43,935 bases of DNA. It comes from Chloroflexaceae bacterium (GTDB lineage Bacteria; Chloroflexota; Chloroflexia; Chloroflexales; Chloroflexaceae). The translations under genes and the position numbers were made by a program. The notes under the pieces were generated by a model. The model made no database searches, was not told the DNA's origin, and was given only the letters and a program-made list of their open reading frames with translations. Positions 8,969-18,497 of this stretch are shown here, in pieces. The first letter of the stretch is position 1; each line of letters begins with the position of its first letter. The stretch spans positions 1 through 43,935 of the forward strand of contig JAAUSY010000013.1 of the NCBI GenBank assembly GCA_012032475.1, in the 5' to 3' direction.

Positions 8969-10831
8969 TCAGAGTTCGCTGGCCCGCCGCACCAGCCGGA
9001 CAAACTCCTGCACGGCTTCATGGTCTTCAGCGTTGCCAAACTGCGCGGCGGCCCGCTCAGCAATCGTCAGGATGTCGTCCAGGGAACGGTCCTGCGCGGG
9101 GCCACTTTCCCGCAGGTGTTCGGCAAAGCCCGCCACCGCCACGGCAAGCTGGAAGTTCGGCGGAGCTTCCTCCAGGCTCGGCAGCATCTCCCCGCGGTCG
9201 AAGGGGTGGGCAAGCTCATGCACCTCGCCGGTCTCCGGATCTTCGTAGCGCAGCGACACCGTAAGCGCGGGGCCGCTTGCCTGGCCGGTCAAAACCATCT
9301 CATACAGCGCCGTCACACTGTGCCCGGCCCCAATCTCCCCTGCGTCTACCGTATCGTTGCGGAAATCCTCATCGGCCACGTCGCGGTTCTCATAGCCAAG
9401 CAGCCGGTAGCGGCTCACCACGTCGGGGTTGAAGTCTACCTGCACCTTGGCGTCCCTGGCAATGACCTGGAGCAGGCCGGTGAGGTTTTCGACAAAGACG
9501 CGGTGCGCCTCGTCCAGCGTGTCCACATAGGCATAGTTGCCGTTGCCATCGTCGGCCAGTTGCTCCATCAGATAATCATTGTAGTCGCCCATCCCGAACC
9601 CGACGGTCGTCAGGTAGACCCCCTGGGCGGTGTAGTCGCGGATGACCTGCCGGATGGCATCCGGGCCGGTCGCGCCCACGTTGGCAACCCCATCGGAGCA
9701 GAGTATCACCCGATTGACCGCCTCGACCTCGAAATGGTCGCCGGCCATCTGATAGGCCAGCTTCAGCCCATCTTCCACGTTCGTTGACCCTTCGGTTGCC
9801 AGCGCGTCAATGGCCTGCATGATAGTATCGCCGTTTTCAGCACTGGTATAATCCAGGACCGCACGGGTGTCGTCGCTGTAGACCACTATCGCCACCTGGT
9901 CGGTCGGGCGCAGTTCGTCCACCAGCAGGCGCAGGGCTTCCTTCACCAGCGGCAGGCGGCGGGGGTCGTCCATCGAGCCGCTGATATCAATGACAAACGT
10001 CAGAACGGCATCCTTGCGCTCACGGTCGTCAAGGTGCTTGCCCTGAATACCCACCCGCACCAGGTGGGTTTCGTCGTTGCCCGTGGGCCACGGTGAGGGA
10101 GCCGCATCAACGGAGATGCCGAACGCGTCTTGCGATGGCTCAGGATAGCCATAGTCAAAGTAGTTGACAAACTCCTCCACCCGCACCGCGCCGGGGGGGG
10201 GCAACCTCCCATCGTTGAGGTAGTTCCGCGCCGCCGCATAGGACGCCGTGTCCACATCCAGCGCAAAGGTCGATAGGTGGTCTTCACTGGTCAGCACAAA
10301 GGGGTTGACTTCGGCAGGTTCCCGCTCCTGGTCAGCGGGGGTGGCTTCGGGGAGCACGGCCCCTTCGGTTTCCGTCTCCTCACCAGCAGGCATATCCGCA
10401 GCTAACCCTTCGGGGGCTTCAGCTTCGGTTTCGGCTTCGGTGGTATCAGGCTCAACCAGGGCATCGCCGCTGGTAAGCCCGTCGTCTGCTCGGCGGGCTG
10501 GTTGCGGTGGAGCGGGCGGAGGGGGCGGGGCGATGGGGGCGGCAGCTCCGCCCTGGGCTTCCTCCAATACCGCTTCTTCTTCGGCTGCTTCTTCATCGGC
10601 ATAAGAAGCATCGCCATTCGTGAGACCGTAGTTAATCTGCGAAAAGACCTTGTTTTCAGCCGCTCTGCCGCCAAGGAGCGTGGTTAGAGCCAGCAAAACG
10701 ACCACGAGCAGCACCGCCAGGCCAGCGGCGAACGCCCACCAGTAGGTGCGGGGGCGGAAGCGGGCGCGGGGACTCGGTTCGGGTTTCTGGGATGGGTCCT
10801 GGTTTGGGGATTGGGACTCGTCCATATTCAT
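8969..10831 (-). CDS. YfbK-type von Willebrand factor A domain protein
   Basis: Protein of 620 aa. The start is ATG 10829-10831 with AAGGAGG 7 nt upstream; an upstream ATG at 10849 would contain the ribosome site. A cytoplasmic Pro/Arg-rich tip is followed by one membrane helix (about residues 30-50). A long Glu/Ala/Pro linker and an N-terminal vWF-A-like segment (STFALDVDTASYAAARNYL, VEEFVNYFDY) come next. The VWA domain has the metal-site motif DISGS and later TNVEDGL and CSDGVANVG. The C-terminal domain matches DUF3520 of YfbK. Such proteins bind partners through a metal-ion-dependent adhesion site outside the membrane, but the ligand is unknown. A striking hairpin lies in its leader. Confidence 0.88.
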   Translation of the reverse strand: MNMDESQSPNQDPSQKPEPSPRARFRPRTYWWAFAAGLAVLLVVVLLALTTLLGGRAAENKVFSQINYGLTNGDASYADEEAAEEEAVLEEAQGGAAAPIAPPPPPAPPQPARRADDGLTSGDALVEPDTTEAETEAEAPEGLAADMPAGEETETEGAVLPEATPADQEREPAEVNPFVLTSEDHLSTFALDVDTASYAAARNYLNDGRLPPPGAVRVEEFVNYFDYGYPEPSQDAFGISVDAAPSPWPTGNDETHLVRVGIQGKHLDDRERKDAVLTFVIDISGSMDDPRRLPLVKEALRLLVDELRPTDQVAIVVYSDDTRAVLDYTSAENGDTIMQAIDALATEGSTNVEDGLKLAYQMAGDHFEVEAVNRVILCSDGVANVGATGPDAIRQVIRDYTAQGVYLTTVGFGMGDYNDYLMEQLADDGNGNYAYVDTLDEAHRVFVENLTGLLQVIARDAKVQVDFNPDVVSRYRLLGYENRDVADEDFRNDTVDAGEIGAGHSVTALYEMVLTGQASGPALTVSLRYEDPETGEVHELAHPFDRGEMLPSLEEAPPNFQLAVAVAGFAEHLRESGPAQDRSLDDILTIAERAAAQFGNAEDHEAVQEFVRLVRRASEL

Positions 10832-10873
10832 GGGAAAACCTCCTTGCATAGGGTAACTACGAGCTTCTGCGAA

Positions 10874-10909
10874 GGTCGTGCTGCAACTGGGAGGGATTGC
10901 AGCACGACC
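10874..10909 (-). promoter_or_regulatory. Perfect 13-bp hairpin upstream of the VWA gene
   Basis: Two 13-base arms (10874-10886 and 10897-10909) are exactly complementary and enclose a 10-nt loop. In the mRNA sense the loop reads TCCCTCCCAG. It contains CCUCC, which can pair with the GGAGG of the VWA ribosome binding site about 30 nt downstream. No T-run follows on the minus strand, so this is not a standard terminator for the upstream gpmA. It is a candidate translational control element or operator. Confidence 0.65.
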
Positions 10910-11050
10910 AGAGCGCGAAAAATTCTGACCGAACGGTTATTTGTTGACCGGTATTCACCGGCATTCACAGGACGCCCCGCTTAGGGCAGAAGTTCCCTAT
11001 CCCCCATTTGCCATTCCCCGATGCCCACTTCCCATCGCTCACTCCCCATG

Positions 11051-11806
11051 CTAACCGCCGGCTCTGGCCTTTCCCTGGCTGGCAACCGATTGCATCGCCT
11101 TTTCTACTTCCTCCGGGTCACCAAGATAGGAGTGGGTGATGGGCTTGAGGCTCTCGTCAAGCTCATAGACCAGGGGCATCCCGGTGGGAATATTCAGCTT
11201 GACAATCGCCTCGTCGGAAATATCATCGAGATATTTCACCAGTGCCCGCAGGCTGTTCCCATGCGCCGCAATGATCACGCGTTTGCCCGACGCAATGGTC
11301 GGGGCAATCGTCTCGTGCCAGTAGGGGAGAAACCGTGCCACGGTGTCCTTCAGGCACTCGGTCAGGGGGATATCCTGCTCGTCGAGGCCCTGATAGCGCG
11401 GGTCGTGGCCGGGGTAGCGCGGGTCGCTTTTTTCCAGAGCTTGCGGTGGCGTGTCATAGCTGCGCCGCCAGATGAGCACCTGCTCTTCCCCAAACTTCTC
11501 AGCCGTCTCTGCCTTGTTCAGCCCTTGCAGCGCCCCATAATGCCGCTCGTTCAGCCGCCACGAACGATGCACCGGTATCCACATCAGGTCCATTTCGTCC
11601 AGCGTCATCCACAGTGTCCGAATAGCTCGCTTCAGCACCGAGGTAAAGGCCACATCGAAGGTATACCCCTCTTCCTTCAGGAGGCGGCCCGCCCGCCGGG
11701 CCTCGGCTATCCCCTGCTCAGAAAGGTCAACATCCGTCCATCCCGTAAACTTGTTTTCTTTATTCCATACGCTCTCACCATGTCGGAGCAGAACCACTTT
11801 TTTCAT
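11051..11806 (-). CDS. gpmA: 2,3-bisphosphoglycerate-dependent phosphoglycerate mutase
   Basis: Protein of 251 aa that interconverts 3- and 2-phosphoglycerate in glycolysis and gluconeogenesis. [20 protein letters not shown] carries the phospho-accepting His (about H9). [26 protein letters not shown] and [17 protein letters not shown] (second catalytic His) follow. The start is ATG 11804-11806, preceded by GGGAGG. The C-terminal tail is the usual flexible one. It is transcribed towards the VWA gene and lies 139 bp downstream of the glucokinase gene, so a sugar-metabolism pair is plausible. Confidence 0.96.
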   Translation of the reverse strand: MKKVVLLRHGESVWNKENKFTGWTDVDLSEQGIAEARRAGRLLKEEGYTFDVAFTSVLKRAIRTLWMTLDEMDLMWIPVHRSWRLNERHYGALQGLNKAETAEKFGEEQVLIWRRSYDTPPQALEKSDPRYPGHDPRYQGLDEQDIPLTECLKDTVARFLPYWHETIAPTIASGKRVIIAAHGNSLRALVKYLDDISDEAIVKLNIPTGMPLVYELDESLKPITHSYLGDPEEVEKAMQSVASQGKARAGG

Positions 11807-11945
11807 TGAATGACCTCCCTATCCTTAACCATACCGCAACCCAACCTACCATGTCCTTCAGTTCCGTATGCCATCTCTTCTCTAAACTTGCTATTGCGCC
11901 ATGGGCAAAACCTTTGCCACAGTATACGAGACGAAAGGAGAAATT

Positions 11946-12698
11946 TCAACCGCTGGTTGCCGCCAGGGAATGCCGGGCCGCGAGGGCCGCGCCGATGATG
12001 CCAGCTTCGTTCCGCAGCACCGCCGGAACCACCGGGGTTTTCGCCGTGAGCAGGGGCAAAAACTTCTCGTGCTTTTTGCTCACCCCGCCCCCGATAATCA
12101 TCAGGTCGGGCCAGAGCAACCGTTCGACAGTGTGGAGGTATTCATCTACCCGGTGCGCCCACTGCTCCCAGGTGAGGTCCTTCTTCTTGCGCACCCCGTC
12201 CGAAGCATAGGTTTCGGCATCTTTCCCGTGGAGTTCAATGTGCCCCAGTTCGATGTTCGGAACCAGGTGCCCGTCACTGAACACCGCGGTGCCAATGCCC
12301 GTCCCCAGGGTAATCACCAGCACCAGGCCACGCTGTCCCTGCCCGGCCCCAAAGACCATCTCCGCCATCCCCGCGGCGTCGGCGTCGTTGAGCAGCCACA
12401 CCGGACACCCCGTGGCCTCCTCCAGCAACCGCTTCCCAGGGAGGCCAACCCAACCCGAATCAATGTTGGCGGCGGTGAGGACCACCCCCCCCTTCACCAC
12501 CGCGGGGAACCCGCACCCCACCGGCCCGCACCACCCGAAGTGCCCCGTGATAGCGGCAATGGTTTCGACCACCGCCGCGGGGGTTGCGGGTTGCGGCGTG
12601 GGGATGCGGTGGCGCTCGGTGATCATCGTGCCCATCCGGGTATCCACAAGCGCCCCTTTGATGCCCGACCCGCCAACGTCAAGCCCTAATACCTGCAT
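11946..12698 (-). CDS. ppgK: Polyphosphate glucokinase, ROK family
   Basis: Protein of 250 aa. The ROK phosphate-binding motif [17 protein letters not shown] is at the N terminus. The glucose-site Asn-Asp appears in [15 protein letters not shown], and the second phosphate loop in [12 protein letters not shown]. The length, and the absence of the ROK zinc cluster, match the PpgK subgroup that phosphorylates glucose with polyphosphate. ATP use cannot be excluded from sequence. GAGGGTGAG precedes the ATG. It lies upstream of gpmA on the same strand and is divergent from the glycosyltransferase gene. Confidence 0.9.
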   Translation of the reverse strand: MQVLGLDVGGSGIKGALVDTRMGTMITERHRIPTPQPATPAAVVETIAAITGHFGWCGPVGCGFPAVVKGGVVLTAANIDSGWVGLPGKRLLEEATGCPVWLLNDADAAGMAEMVFGAGQGQRGLVLVITLGTGIGTAVFSDGHLVPNIELGHIELHGKDAETYASDGVRKKKDLTWEQWAHRVDEYLHTVERLLWPDLMIIGGGVSKKHEKFLPLLTAKTPVVPAVLRNEAGIIGAALAARHSLAATSG

Positions 12699-12858
12699 GG
12701 TAAAATTCTCACCCTCTTCGTTGTTTGTATGGTACGCTATCTCAACATCTCAACGGTCCAGGACCAGCGAACGAAAGCCCTGTGCTGCTCATCATAGCAC
12801 GACTTTGCCGCGATTCCGCAATGGGGATAGGGTTATGTGGCTGGGGATCGGATCTTCG

Positions 12859-12887
12859 TTTACAAGCCCCGACCGCTATGCTATAAT
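12859..12887 (+). promoter_or_regulatory. Strong sigma-70-type promoter of the family 2 glycosyltransferase
   Basis: TTTACA, 17 nt, TATAAT, with a TGC extension before the -10. The expected start is near 12894, leaving a 45-nt leader before ATG 12939. The leader contains GACCGGGT twice. The -10 is a perfect match and the -35 matches five of six consensus bases. Confidence 0.85.
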
Positions 12888-12938
12888 CCCTGACCGGGTA
12901 ACGACCGGGTCATAACCAGCAAACAACGAGGTATGCTT

Positions 12939-13778
12939 ATGCCTGTCCCTGTGAAAGACCGTCCCAGTATCACCGCGTTCTACCCCGCCTTCAATGACGC
13001 CGGCACCATCGGCAGCATGGTCGCGGCGACCATGAAGACCCTGGAAGAACTCACCGACGATTACGAAGTGATTGTCGTAGAAAACGGCAGCACCGATTAC
13101 ACGGTCGAGGTGCTCGAAGAGCTGGCCCGAAGGTATGACCGCCTGCGGGTGCTCGTCTATCAGCACCCCCTGGGCTATGGGGGAGCCTTGCGGGTTGGTT
13201 TTGCCCATGCCACCAAAGACCTGATCTTCTACACCGACGGCGACGCCCAGTATGACCCACGCGAACTGCGGCTCCTCCTTCCGGCGCTGCACGACGACGT
13301 GGACATCGTGAATGGCTGGAAGATCCACCGTAATGACCCCTTCCACCGCATCATCATTGGACGAGTCTATCACCACCTGGTCCGGCTGGCGTTCGGCTTT
13401 CGTCTGCGCGATGTTGACTGCGATTTTCGCCTCATCCGACGCGATATCTTCGAGGTCATTGACCTGGAATCGGACAGCGGAACTATCTGCCTCGAACTGG
13501 TGAAGAAAATTCAGGATGCCGGCTATCGGTTTGCGGAGGTTCCCGTCCACCACTACCACCGAACCTATGGGCACAGCCAGTTTTTCAATTTCCCGCGGTT
13601 GTGGCGCACAGGGGTTCAGTTGCTCCACCTGTGGTGGAAGCTGGTGGTCCTCCGCAACCACCTGCCCCGGATACGGGAGAAACGCCGCCACCAAGTGCGC
13701 CACGCCCGCCGGGCGGATGGCCCGCACGCGCTGCAACAACCGCGGGCCGGCCACCGTCCCATACCTGGGGAAGAATGA
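12939..13778 (+). CDS. Family 2 glycosyltransferase, polyprenyl-phosphate sugar transferase type
   Basis: Protein of 279 aa with a GT-A fold. ITAFYPAFNDAGTIGSMV, YEVIVVENGSTDYT and the metal-binding DGDAQYDP form the nucleotide-sugar site. DCDFRLIRRDIF and a late YGHSQFFNF are typical of dolichyl/undecaprenyl-phosphate glucosyl- and mannosyl-transferases. No membrane helices follow, so it is the soluble or peripheral kind. The start is ATG 12939; ATG 12933 is also in frame but sits too close to the purine-rich AACGAGG. The Arg/His-rich tail is not conserved in the family. The product could supply lipid-linked sugars to the GT-C enzymes encoded at 22-26 and 36-43 kb. Confidence 0.88.
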   Translation: MPVPVKDRPSITAFYPAFNDAGTIGSMVAATMKTLEELTDDYEVIVVENGSTDYTVEVLEELARRYDRLRVLVYQHPLGYGGALRVGFAHATKDLIFYTDGDAQYDPRELRLLLPALHDDVDIVNGWKIHRNDPFHRIIIGRVYHHLVRLAFGFRLRDVDCDFRLIRRDIFEVIDLESDSGTICLELVKKIQDAGYRFAEVPVHHYHRTYGHSQFFNFPRLWRTGVQLLHLWWKLVVLRNHLPRIREKRRHQVRHARRADGPHALQQPRAGHRPIPGEE

Positions 13779-13848
13779 GGAAAGAATGAATGAGGGAAGA
13801 ACGGAGAAGGAACCAGGCCTTCTGTATGGTCCTTACGGAGGATACCAG

Positions 13849-14412
13849 ATGCAACCAGCAACCCACCAGTTAAGACGAAGCCGCAACGAAAAGATGATTG
13901 CCGGAGTGAGCGGGGGTATCAGCACCTACCTGGCAATAGACCCCCTGATTACCCGCCTGGTTTTTGTGTTTCTGGCTCTGAGCGGCTTCGGCATACCGCT
14001 CTATGTGCTCCTGTGGATGATTATGCCTGCTGAGCCAGCAACCCGCCCGAACGGGAATGGCTCGTACTTTTCTGACCGCTCTGACCGCAACGGGTCGCTG
14101 CATGCGGTGGGGACAGGCAACGGCAAAACCAGCCAGGCGTTCGTCGGGCAGGGCAGCGGACCGGGCCGCGACCGCTTCGACCCGATGACGGGGCAGCCGC
14201 TGGAACCGGAACAGGAAATCCCCGTGCGGGACCTGGGTCAGGCTCAGGGGCAGCACTCGCAGCGCGACGGGACCGTGGGGACGGTGCTCATTATCGTCGG
14301 AACATTCCTCATTATGATGAAGTTTCTGCCGAGCCTCGCGCCGTTCATTATCCCTGCCCTGCTGATAGGGGCCGGGTTTCTGCTCCTGCGCCGCGCCAAC
14401 CGCGAAGCCTGA
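13849..14412 (+). CDS. PspC-domain membrane protein
   Basis: Protein of 187 aa. RRSRNEKMIAGVSGGIS opens a PspC domain, followed by LIRL-type helix text (FVFLALSGFGIPLYVLLWMIMPAEP). A Gly/Asn/Asp-rich linker of about 75 residues leads to a second membrane pair near the C terminus (LIIVGTFLIMMKFLPSLAPFIIPALLIGAGFLLL). The start is ATG 13849 with GGAGG 7 nt upstream; longer in-frame versions run back into the glycosyltransferase tail. PspC proteins sense or respond to envelope stress. It follows the GT2 gene by 70 bp and may share its promoter. Confidence 0.85.
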   Translation: MQPATHQLRRSRNEKMIAGVSGGISTYLAIDPLITRLVFVFLALSGFGIPLYVLLWMIMPAEPATRPNGNGSYFSDRSDRNGSLHAVGTGNGKTSQAFVGQGSGPGRDRFDPMTGQPLEPEQEIPVRDLGQAQGQHSQRDGTVGTVLIIVGTFLIMMKFLPSLAPFIIPALLIGAGFLLLRRANREA

Positions 14413-14501
14413 ACAGGATAGGCGCGGCGCAGTGGTGAACTTGCTTGCCTGTCTGGTAACGATAGCCTGTCCCAGGTTATCCGTTCGTTGCTTTCTCCCC
14501 A

Positions 14502-15185
14502 CTATGACTCAAGAAAGCCGCGGTCTCGTCCGGCCAGTTCGCGCAGCCGCGGCAGGTTTAGCAAGGTGATACCCGACCGGTCCATGTCAAGGAGGTGGTC
14601 GGCCCGAAACTGGTTGATCACCCGTGTGACCGTCTCGCGGTAGGCGTTGGTCATCTCTGCGAGTTGCTGGTGGGTGCGGCGGGGCAGGCGCTGGCGCTGG
14701 TCGTTCACGTTCAGGCCGGGGCCAGCCATTCCGAGCAGCACCGAGGCCAGCCGCGAGGGAACTGTTTTGAAGGCGACTTCGTCCAGCCGCCGGCTCACCA
14801 CCAGGGCATAGGCTCCAAGCTCTTCGACCAGGAGTGTCCCTAGAACCGGGTTGCGCTCCACCGCCTTGAGGAGCGTTTCGCACGGGACCACCAGGGTGGT
14901 GATAGAACTGATGGTTTCGGCAAAGGTGTCATAGGTGCGGCTGCCCATCAGGGCGCTGTGCCCGAAGAGCTGCCCAGGCTCAAGAACCTGAACCGTGAGC
15001 GCCCGCCCGGTCGAAGAAATCAGCGACAGACTGACCTGCCCGGCCAATAGCACGTAGAGCGACTGCGCCGGGTCGTCCGGCGTATAGAGAAAGCTGCCAC
15101 GCGGGAAAGAACGCAGCACGCCGTATAACTCAAGATAGTCACGGACGTCTCGTTGCGTTTCCGTTGAAGGTTTGTTGCACCCCAT
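14502..15185 (-). CDS. Crp/Fnr-family transcription regulator
   Basis: Protein of 227 aa. The N-terminal cyclic-nucleotide-binding-fold domain covers about 15-135 (FLYTPDDPAQSLYVLLAGQVSLSL). A dimer helix and a C-terminal winged helix follow (HQQLAEMTNAYRETVTRVINQF). The recognition helix has RETVTR, the same RExxxR spacing by which E. coli CRP reads TGTGA/TCACA. In the phosphate-binding cassette the usual Glu and Arg-Ser of cAMP binders are replaced (GHSALMGSRTYDTFAE), so cAMP is probably not the signal. No FNR-type cysteine cluster is present. GGAGAGGGGGG precedes the ATG. A CRP-class site lies at 26499-26516 before actA. Confidence 0.92.
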   Translation of the reverse strand: MGCNKPSTETQRDVRDYLELYGVLRSFPRGSFLYTPDDPAQSLYVLLAGQVSLSLISSTGRALTVQVLEPGQLFGHSALMGSRTYDTFAETISSITTLVVPCETLLKAVERNPVLGTLLVEELGAYALVVSRRLDEVAFKTVPSRLASVLLGMAGPGLNVNDQRQRLPRRTHQQLAEMTNAYRETVTRVINQFRADHLLDMDRSGITLLNLPRLRELAGRDRGFLES

Positions 15186-15325
15186 TGTACCCCCCTCTCC
15201 GGGTTTCTCCTCTCGGTCGAACCGGTGACCGTCGTCGCAGTCTCGAACGACCCGATGACTTCACCTGACCTTCATGATTCGATTTTCATAACCTATTCCT
15301 ATTGTAACACAAACAGGGGCGTTTT

Positions 15326-16576
15326 TCATGGGGTCGGGTGGGGCAAAAAGCGCGGGATGGTCTCGCGCAGCGCGGTCGCAACCGCGAAGGGGTCGGTGGT
15401 TATCACGCTGCTGGCAAAGAGTTCCATCGCCCCGAAGTTCACCAGGCGCGAGAGGGGGTCGCCGCGGTCAACCATCCGCACCAGGCAGGACCAGTCATCC
15501 CACGGTTCGGCAGTCGGGCCGAACGGGGGGAGGGCAGCGACCAGGTTGAAACTGCGCACCCCCTGGTCATCTATGAGGCTGCGCAGCGCCAGATATGCGG
15601 CGTCCCACAGGGGGGCAAGGCAGGCCTGGAGCGCGGAGGTATCCAGATTGGGGAGGGGGGACCCCATGGTGCTCTGCTGTTCCAGTTCGGCTATCCTCCC
15701 GCTCATCAACACCAGGTCGCGGTCCTTGATGGGTGTGAGGGTGGCATAGCCGCGAATTTCTGGAGGGGTGGGAAAGGCCAACCCCAGGTGCTCGTGCAGG
15801 TGCCAGAGGTCGTCACTGAGGCTGCGGTGGTGGCGAGCACGATAGGCCACACTGGCGCGGCGCTGGCGTTCCTGGTGTCCCCAGGCCATCCCCCGTGACA
15901 AGACCATTTGCAGGTGGCCGTGGGTAATCGAGGCTCCGCCCTTCCACAGACAGTTCCAGGTTATCAGGGGGTAACGGGCATGCGGGTCGGTCTGGTGCGC
16001 GGCGACGAGCCAGCGCAGCGCGACATCAAAGTAGTCGCCAAGCTGAGCGCGGGTGAAGCGGAGCGGGTGCGGCTCGTTGAAGATGACCAGGCCGTGCCAC
16101 GCATCGTATTTGGCAATGTTGCTGGCACTGACGCAGTGCTTCCCCTGGATGCGCCCGAAGCGGTCGGCGGTGGTCTGGTTCGTCGGGTCGCTGAACATGC
16201 TGCGAGCGCCGGTGCTGGCAGCAATCATCTCATCGAGCGTTTCGTCGGACAAAGCCGAAGAGGCAGCGTCTACCTCGCGGGGGCGGCGGGACCGCAGCGG
16301 GTTGAAGCTGGCCGCTTCCAGCGTTGCCAGGTTGGTCACCTTGAGTATCGTTTGTTCGGTGACCCGTTCGACCCCACCAAAATGGTCTGTCACCCATTCC
16401 TGCATCGCGGGGGGCACAACCGCATATCCCTGCACGCGTTCGACCGCGAGAAGCTGCTCAGCACGGGTGCGAACGCTGGTGGGTAGGGCAGCAAGCAGTT
16501 CTGGGAGCCGGGTGATAGTGGAAGCGGGTGGCAGGGCAGTGGTATTCCTTTCCGCCTCCATCTCCGCCTCTATCAT
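15326..16576 (-). CDS. GalT/HIT-superfamily-like nucleotidyl transferase or phosphorylase
   Basis: Protein of 416 aa. The core GGASITHGHLQMVLS resembles the His-x-His-x-Gln/His active-site strand of galactose-1-phosphate uridylyltransferases and other HIT enzymes. HCVSASNIAKYDAWHGLVI and the later SFNLVAALPPFG fit the same fold. The exact substrate is unknown. The ATG (16574-16576) overlaps the TGA of the upstream PAS-STAS gene in an ATGA junction, so the two proteins are translationally coupled. GGAG lies only 2 nt before the ATG, consistent with coupling. The next minus-strand gene downstream is the Crp-type regulator, after a 140-bp gap. Confidence 0.75.
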   Translation of the reverse strand: MIEAEMEAERNTTALPPASTITRLPELLAALPTSVRTRAEQLLAVERVQGYAVVPPAMQEWVTDHFGGVERVTEQTILKVTNLATLEAASFNPLRSRRPREVDAASSALSDETLDEMIAASTGARSMFSDPTNQTTADRFGRIQGKHCVSASNIAKYDAWHGLVIFNEPHPLRFTRAQLGDYFDVALRWLVAAHQTDPHARYPLITWNCLWKGGASITHGHLQMVLSRGMAWGHQERQRRASVAYRARHHRSLSDDLWHLHEHLGLAFPTPPEIRGYATLTPIKDRDLVLMSGRIAELEQQSTMGSPLPNLDTSALQACLAPLWDAAYLALRSLIDDQGVRSFNLVAALPPFGPTAEPWDDWSCLVRMVDRGDPLSRLVNFGAMELFASSVITTDPFAVATALRETIPRFLPHPTP

Positions 16577-18251
16577 TCTCCGCGTCCTTTGTAACGGCTT
16601 GAGAGACAGGTGGTGGCTCCGCCAGTGAGAGGCGTGTCGTGCAACGCCCAGGAAATGCCCTGTTGCAGGGTGTTCCGGGTGATAATCCCGCTCAGGTCGG
16701 CCCCCAGGTGCATCAGCGTTTGCGCCAGCGCGGAGGAGATGCCAGTCAGAATGATCTGCGCCCCAAGCAGGCGGACTGCCCGCGCCGTCTGAAGGAGCAT
16801 CTGGGCAATCTGGGTGTCCATGACTTTGACCCCGGTGATATCCACAATGGCAACGTCGGCCTGGTAGGCGGCTATCCCTTCCAGGAGGGTTTCCATCACC
16901 TGTTGCGCCCGGCTGCTGTCTATGTTGCCAACCAGGGGCAGCGCAATGACGTGTTCGGCGAGCGGGAGGAGCGGGGTCGAGAGTTCGCGAATAGCGGCTC
17001 GCTGAGCTTCGATGATCTGTTGCTGGAAGAAGCTCCGTTCTTCTTCGGCTTGTTTGCGTTCGGTGATATCGGTGGAGATACCCCCCACGGCGTAGATTTC
17101 TCCCTGGATGTTGGAGACAGGAAAGAGCATCGAAACGAAGGTGTGGATGCCATCCTCAAGGGGAAACTCAAGATCGTGCTTCAGGGTTTCGCCGCTGGTC
17201 AGAACATACTGGTGGTTTTGCAGCCACATCCGGGCAACCTCCGGAGGAACGAATGGTAGTCGGTTTTCCCCAACACATTCTGGGGGGTGGCGTGGATGAA
17301 CGACGCGGCGAGTTGATTGATGATGGTGTAGCGACCTTCTGTATCTTTCACATAGACGGCCAGCGGCATATTATCCAGCAAGCTCTGGAGCAGCGCCTGG
17401 CTCTGGCGAAGGGACTGCTCGTGGTGTTGCTGATCGGTAATATCGCGGACGACGGCGGCAGCGGCTTGTGGCTGTCCCGTTTCGTCGTGCAGGAGCCAGC
17501 TTTGGACATGGCCCTCGAAGGTGCTGCCATCCTTTCGCCGGTGGGTGACGGGGCCGTTCCAGGTTCTGCCGCTGGCTATCTCCTGTCCAATCTGCCGGGA
17601 CTGGACGTCGTCGAGCAGGACGATGGTGCTTGGCTGCCCGTGCAATTCCTCACAGCGATACCCAAGCATGCGGCAGTAGGTTGGATTGGCGTAGGCAAAG
17701 GTGCCATCCAGGTTTGCCATGGTGATACCATCCATAGCGTTTTCAACGAGCGATTTGAAACGGCGTAGGGTTTCGGTGTTGAGCCGCTGAACTTCTTCTT
17801 CTGCCTGTTTCCGCTGGGTGATATCACGCGCCACGGCGTAGAAAAGCTGCTCCTCAACGAGGGAAATGGACTGCCACTCCAGCCATCGGTAGGTGCCATC
17901 TTTGCAGCAGCAGCGATTTTCAAACCGAATGGCTTCTTTGCCGGCGGTGGCCTGTTCGGCTATCGCCATGGTCCGTATGGTCCGTTCGCGGTCGTCCGAA
18001 TGAACCCGCTCGATAAATGGCTCTGCGAGCAATTCCTCCAGGGTGAAGCCCAGAATCTGTTCCCAGGCCGGGTTCAGACGCGTGAAAAACCCGTTGAAAT
18101 CTATGATACAGAGCATATCGAGAGAGAGGGTAAAAAACTGTTGGAAGTCTTCTGCTGAACGCTGGTGGTTCTCGGCGATCTGCTTCAGGTCGGTCACTTG
18201 CTGCCGCAATTGAGCTATCTCTTCCTGCCATCGGGTTTGTTCGCTCGGCAC
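16573..18251 (-). CDS. PAS-PAS-PAS-STAS regulatory protein, frameshifted
   Basis: Once repaired, this is a 559-aa cytoplasmic protein. A short coiled coil is followed by three PAS domains. The first ends at AVARDITQRKQAEEE. The second ends at AVVRDITDQQHHEQ. The third begins NMPLAVYVKDTEGRYTIINQ and ends ISTDITERKQAEEE. The C-terminal STAS domain has VDITGVKVMDTQIAQMLL and LTGISSALAQTLMHLGADLS, as in RsbR-type stressosome proteins with phosphorylatable Thr. There is no kinase domain. The frame breaks near 17249-17256, after GKTDYH; one added base gives PPEVARMWLQNHQYVL and a continuous third PAS. It is coupled by ATGA to the GalT-like gene. Confidence 0.85.
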
Positions 18252-18345
18252 GGTCTCACGCTCCTATCCAAAATTCCTTATATCCTGCCGCACTCGTCAC
18301 TCGCCGCTCGCCGCTGGCGATATCACTATTACCCTGGTGAGGTTA

Positions 18346-18354
18346 AGTATAGCA
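18346..18354 (-). promoter_or_regulatory. Extended -10 promoter of the PAS-STAS gene
   Basis: Minus-strand TGCTATACT is identical to the extended -10 of the rpsB promoter. No good -35 is visible 17 nt upstream, as is common for extended -10 promoters. It lies about 95 nt before the PAS-STAS start at 18251. Confidence 0.55.
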
Positions 18355-18471
18355 TAGGAGACTACCCCTGGCTACTGGGGCCGGCCTGCACTGATTGAGC
18401 TATCTCTCAGGGACGGGGGAGCGAGAACTCTCCGCCCATGGAGGAACAACGAAAAAGTATTCACCGGAAGC

Positions 18472-18480
18472 TGGTATACT
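18472..18480 (+). promoter_or_regulatory. Extended -10 promoter of ccmA-ccmB-miaA
   Basis: TGGTATACT with an A-rich but poor -35 region (AAAAAG at 18452-18457). The expected start is near 18487, about 64 nt before the ccmA ATG. Confidence 0.55.
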
Positions 18481-18497
18481 ATACAATACATTGGGAC

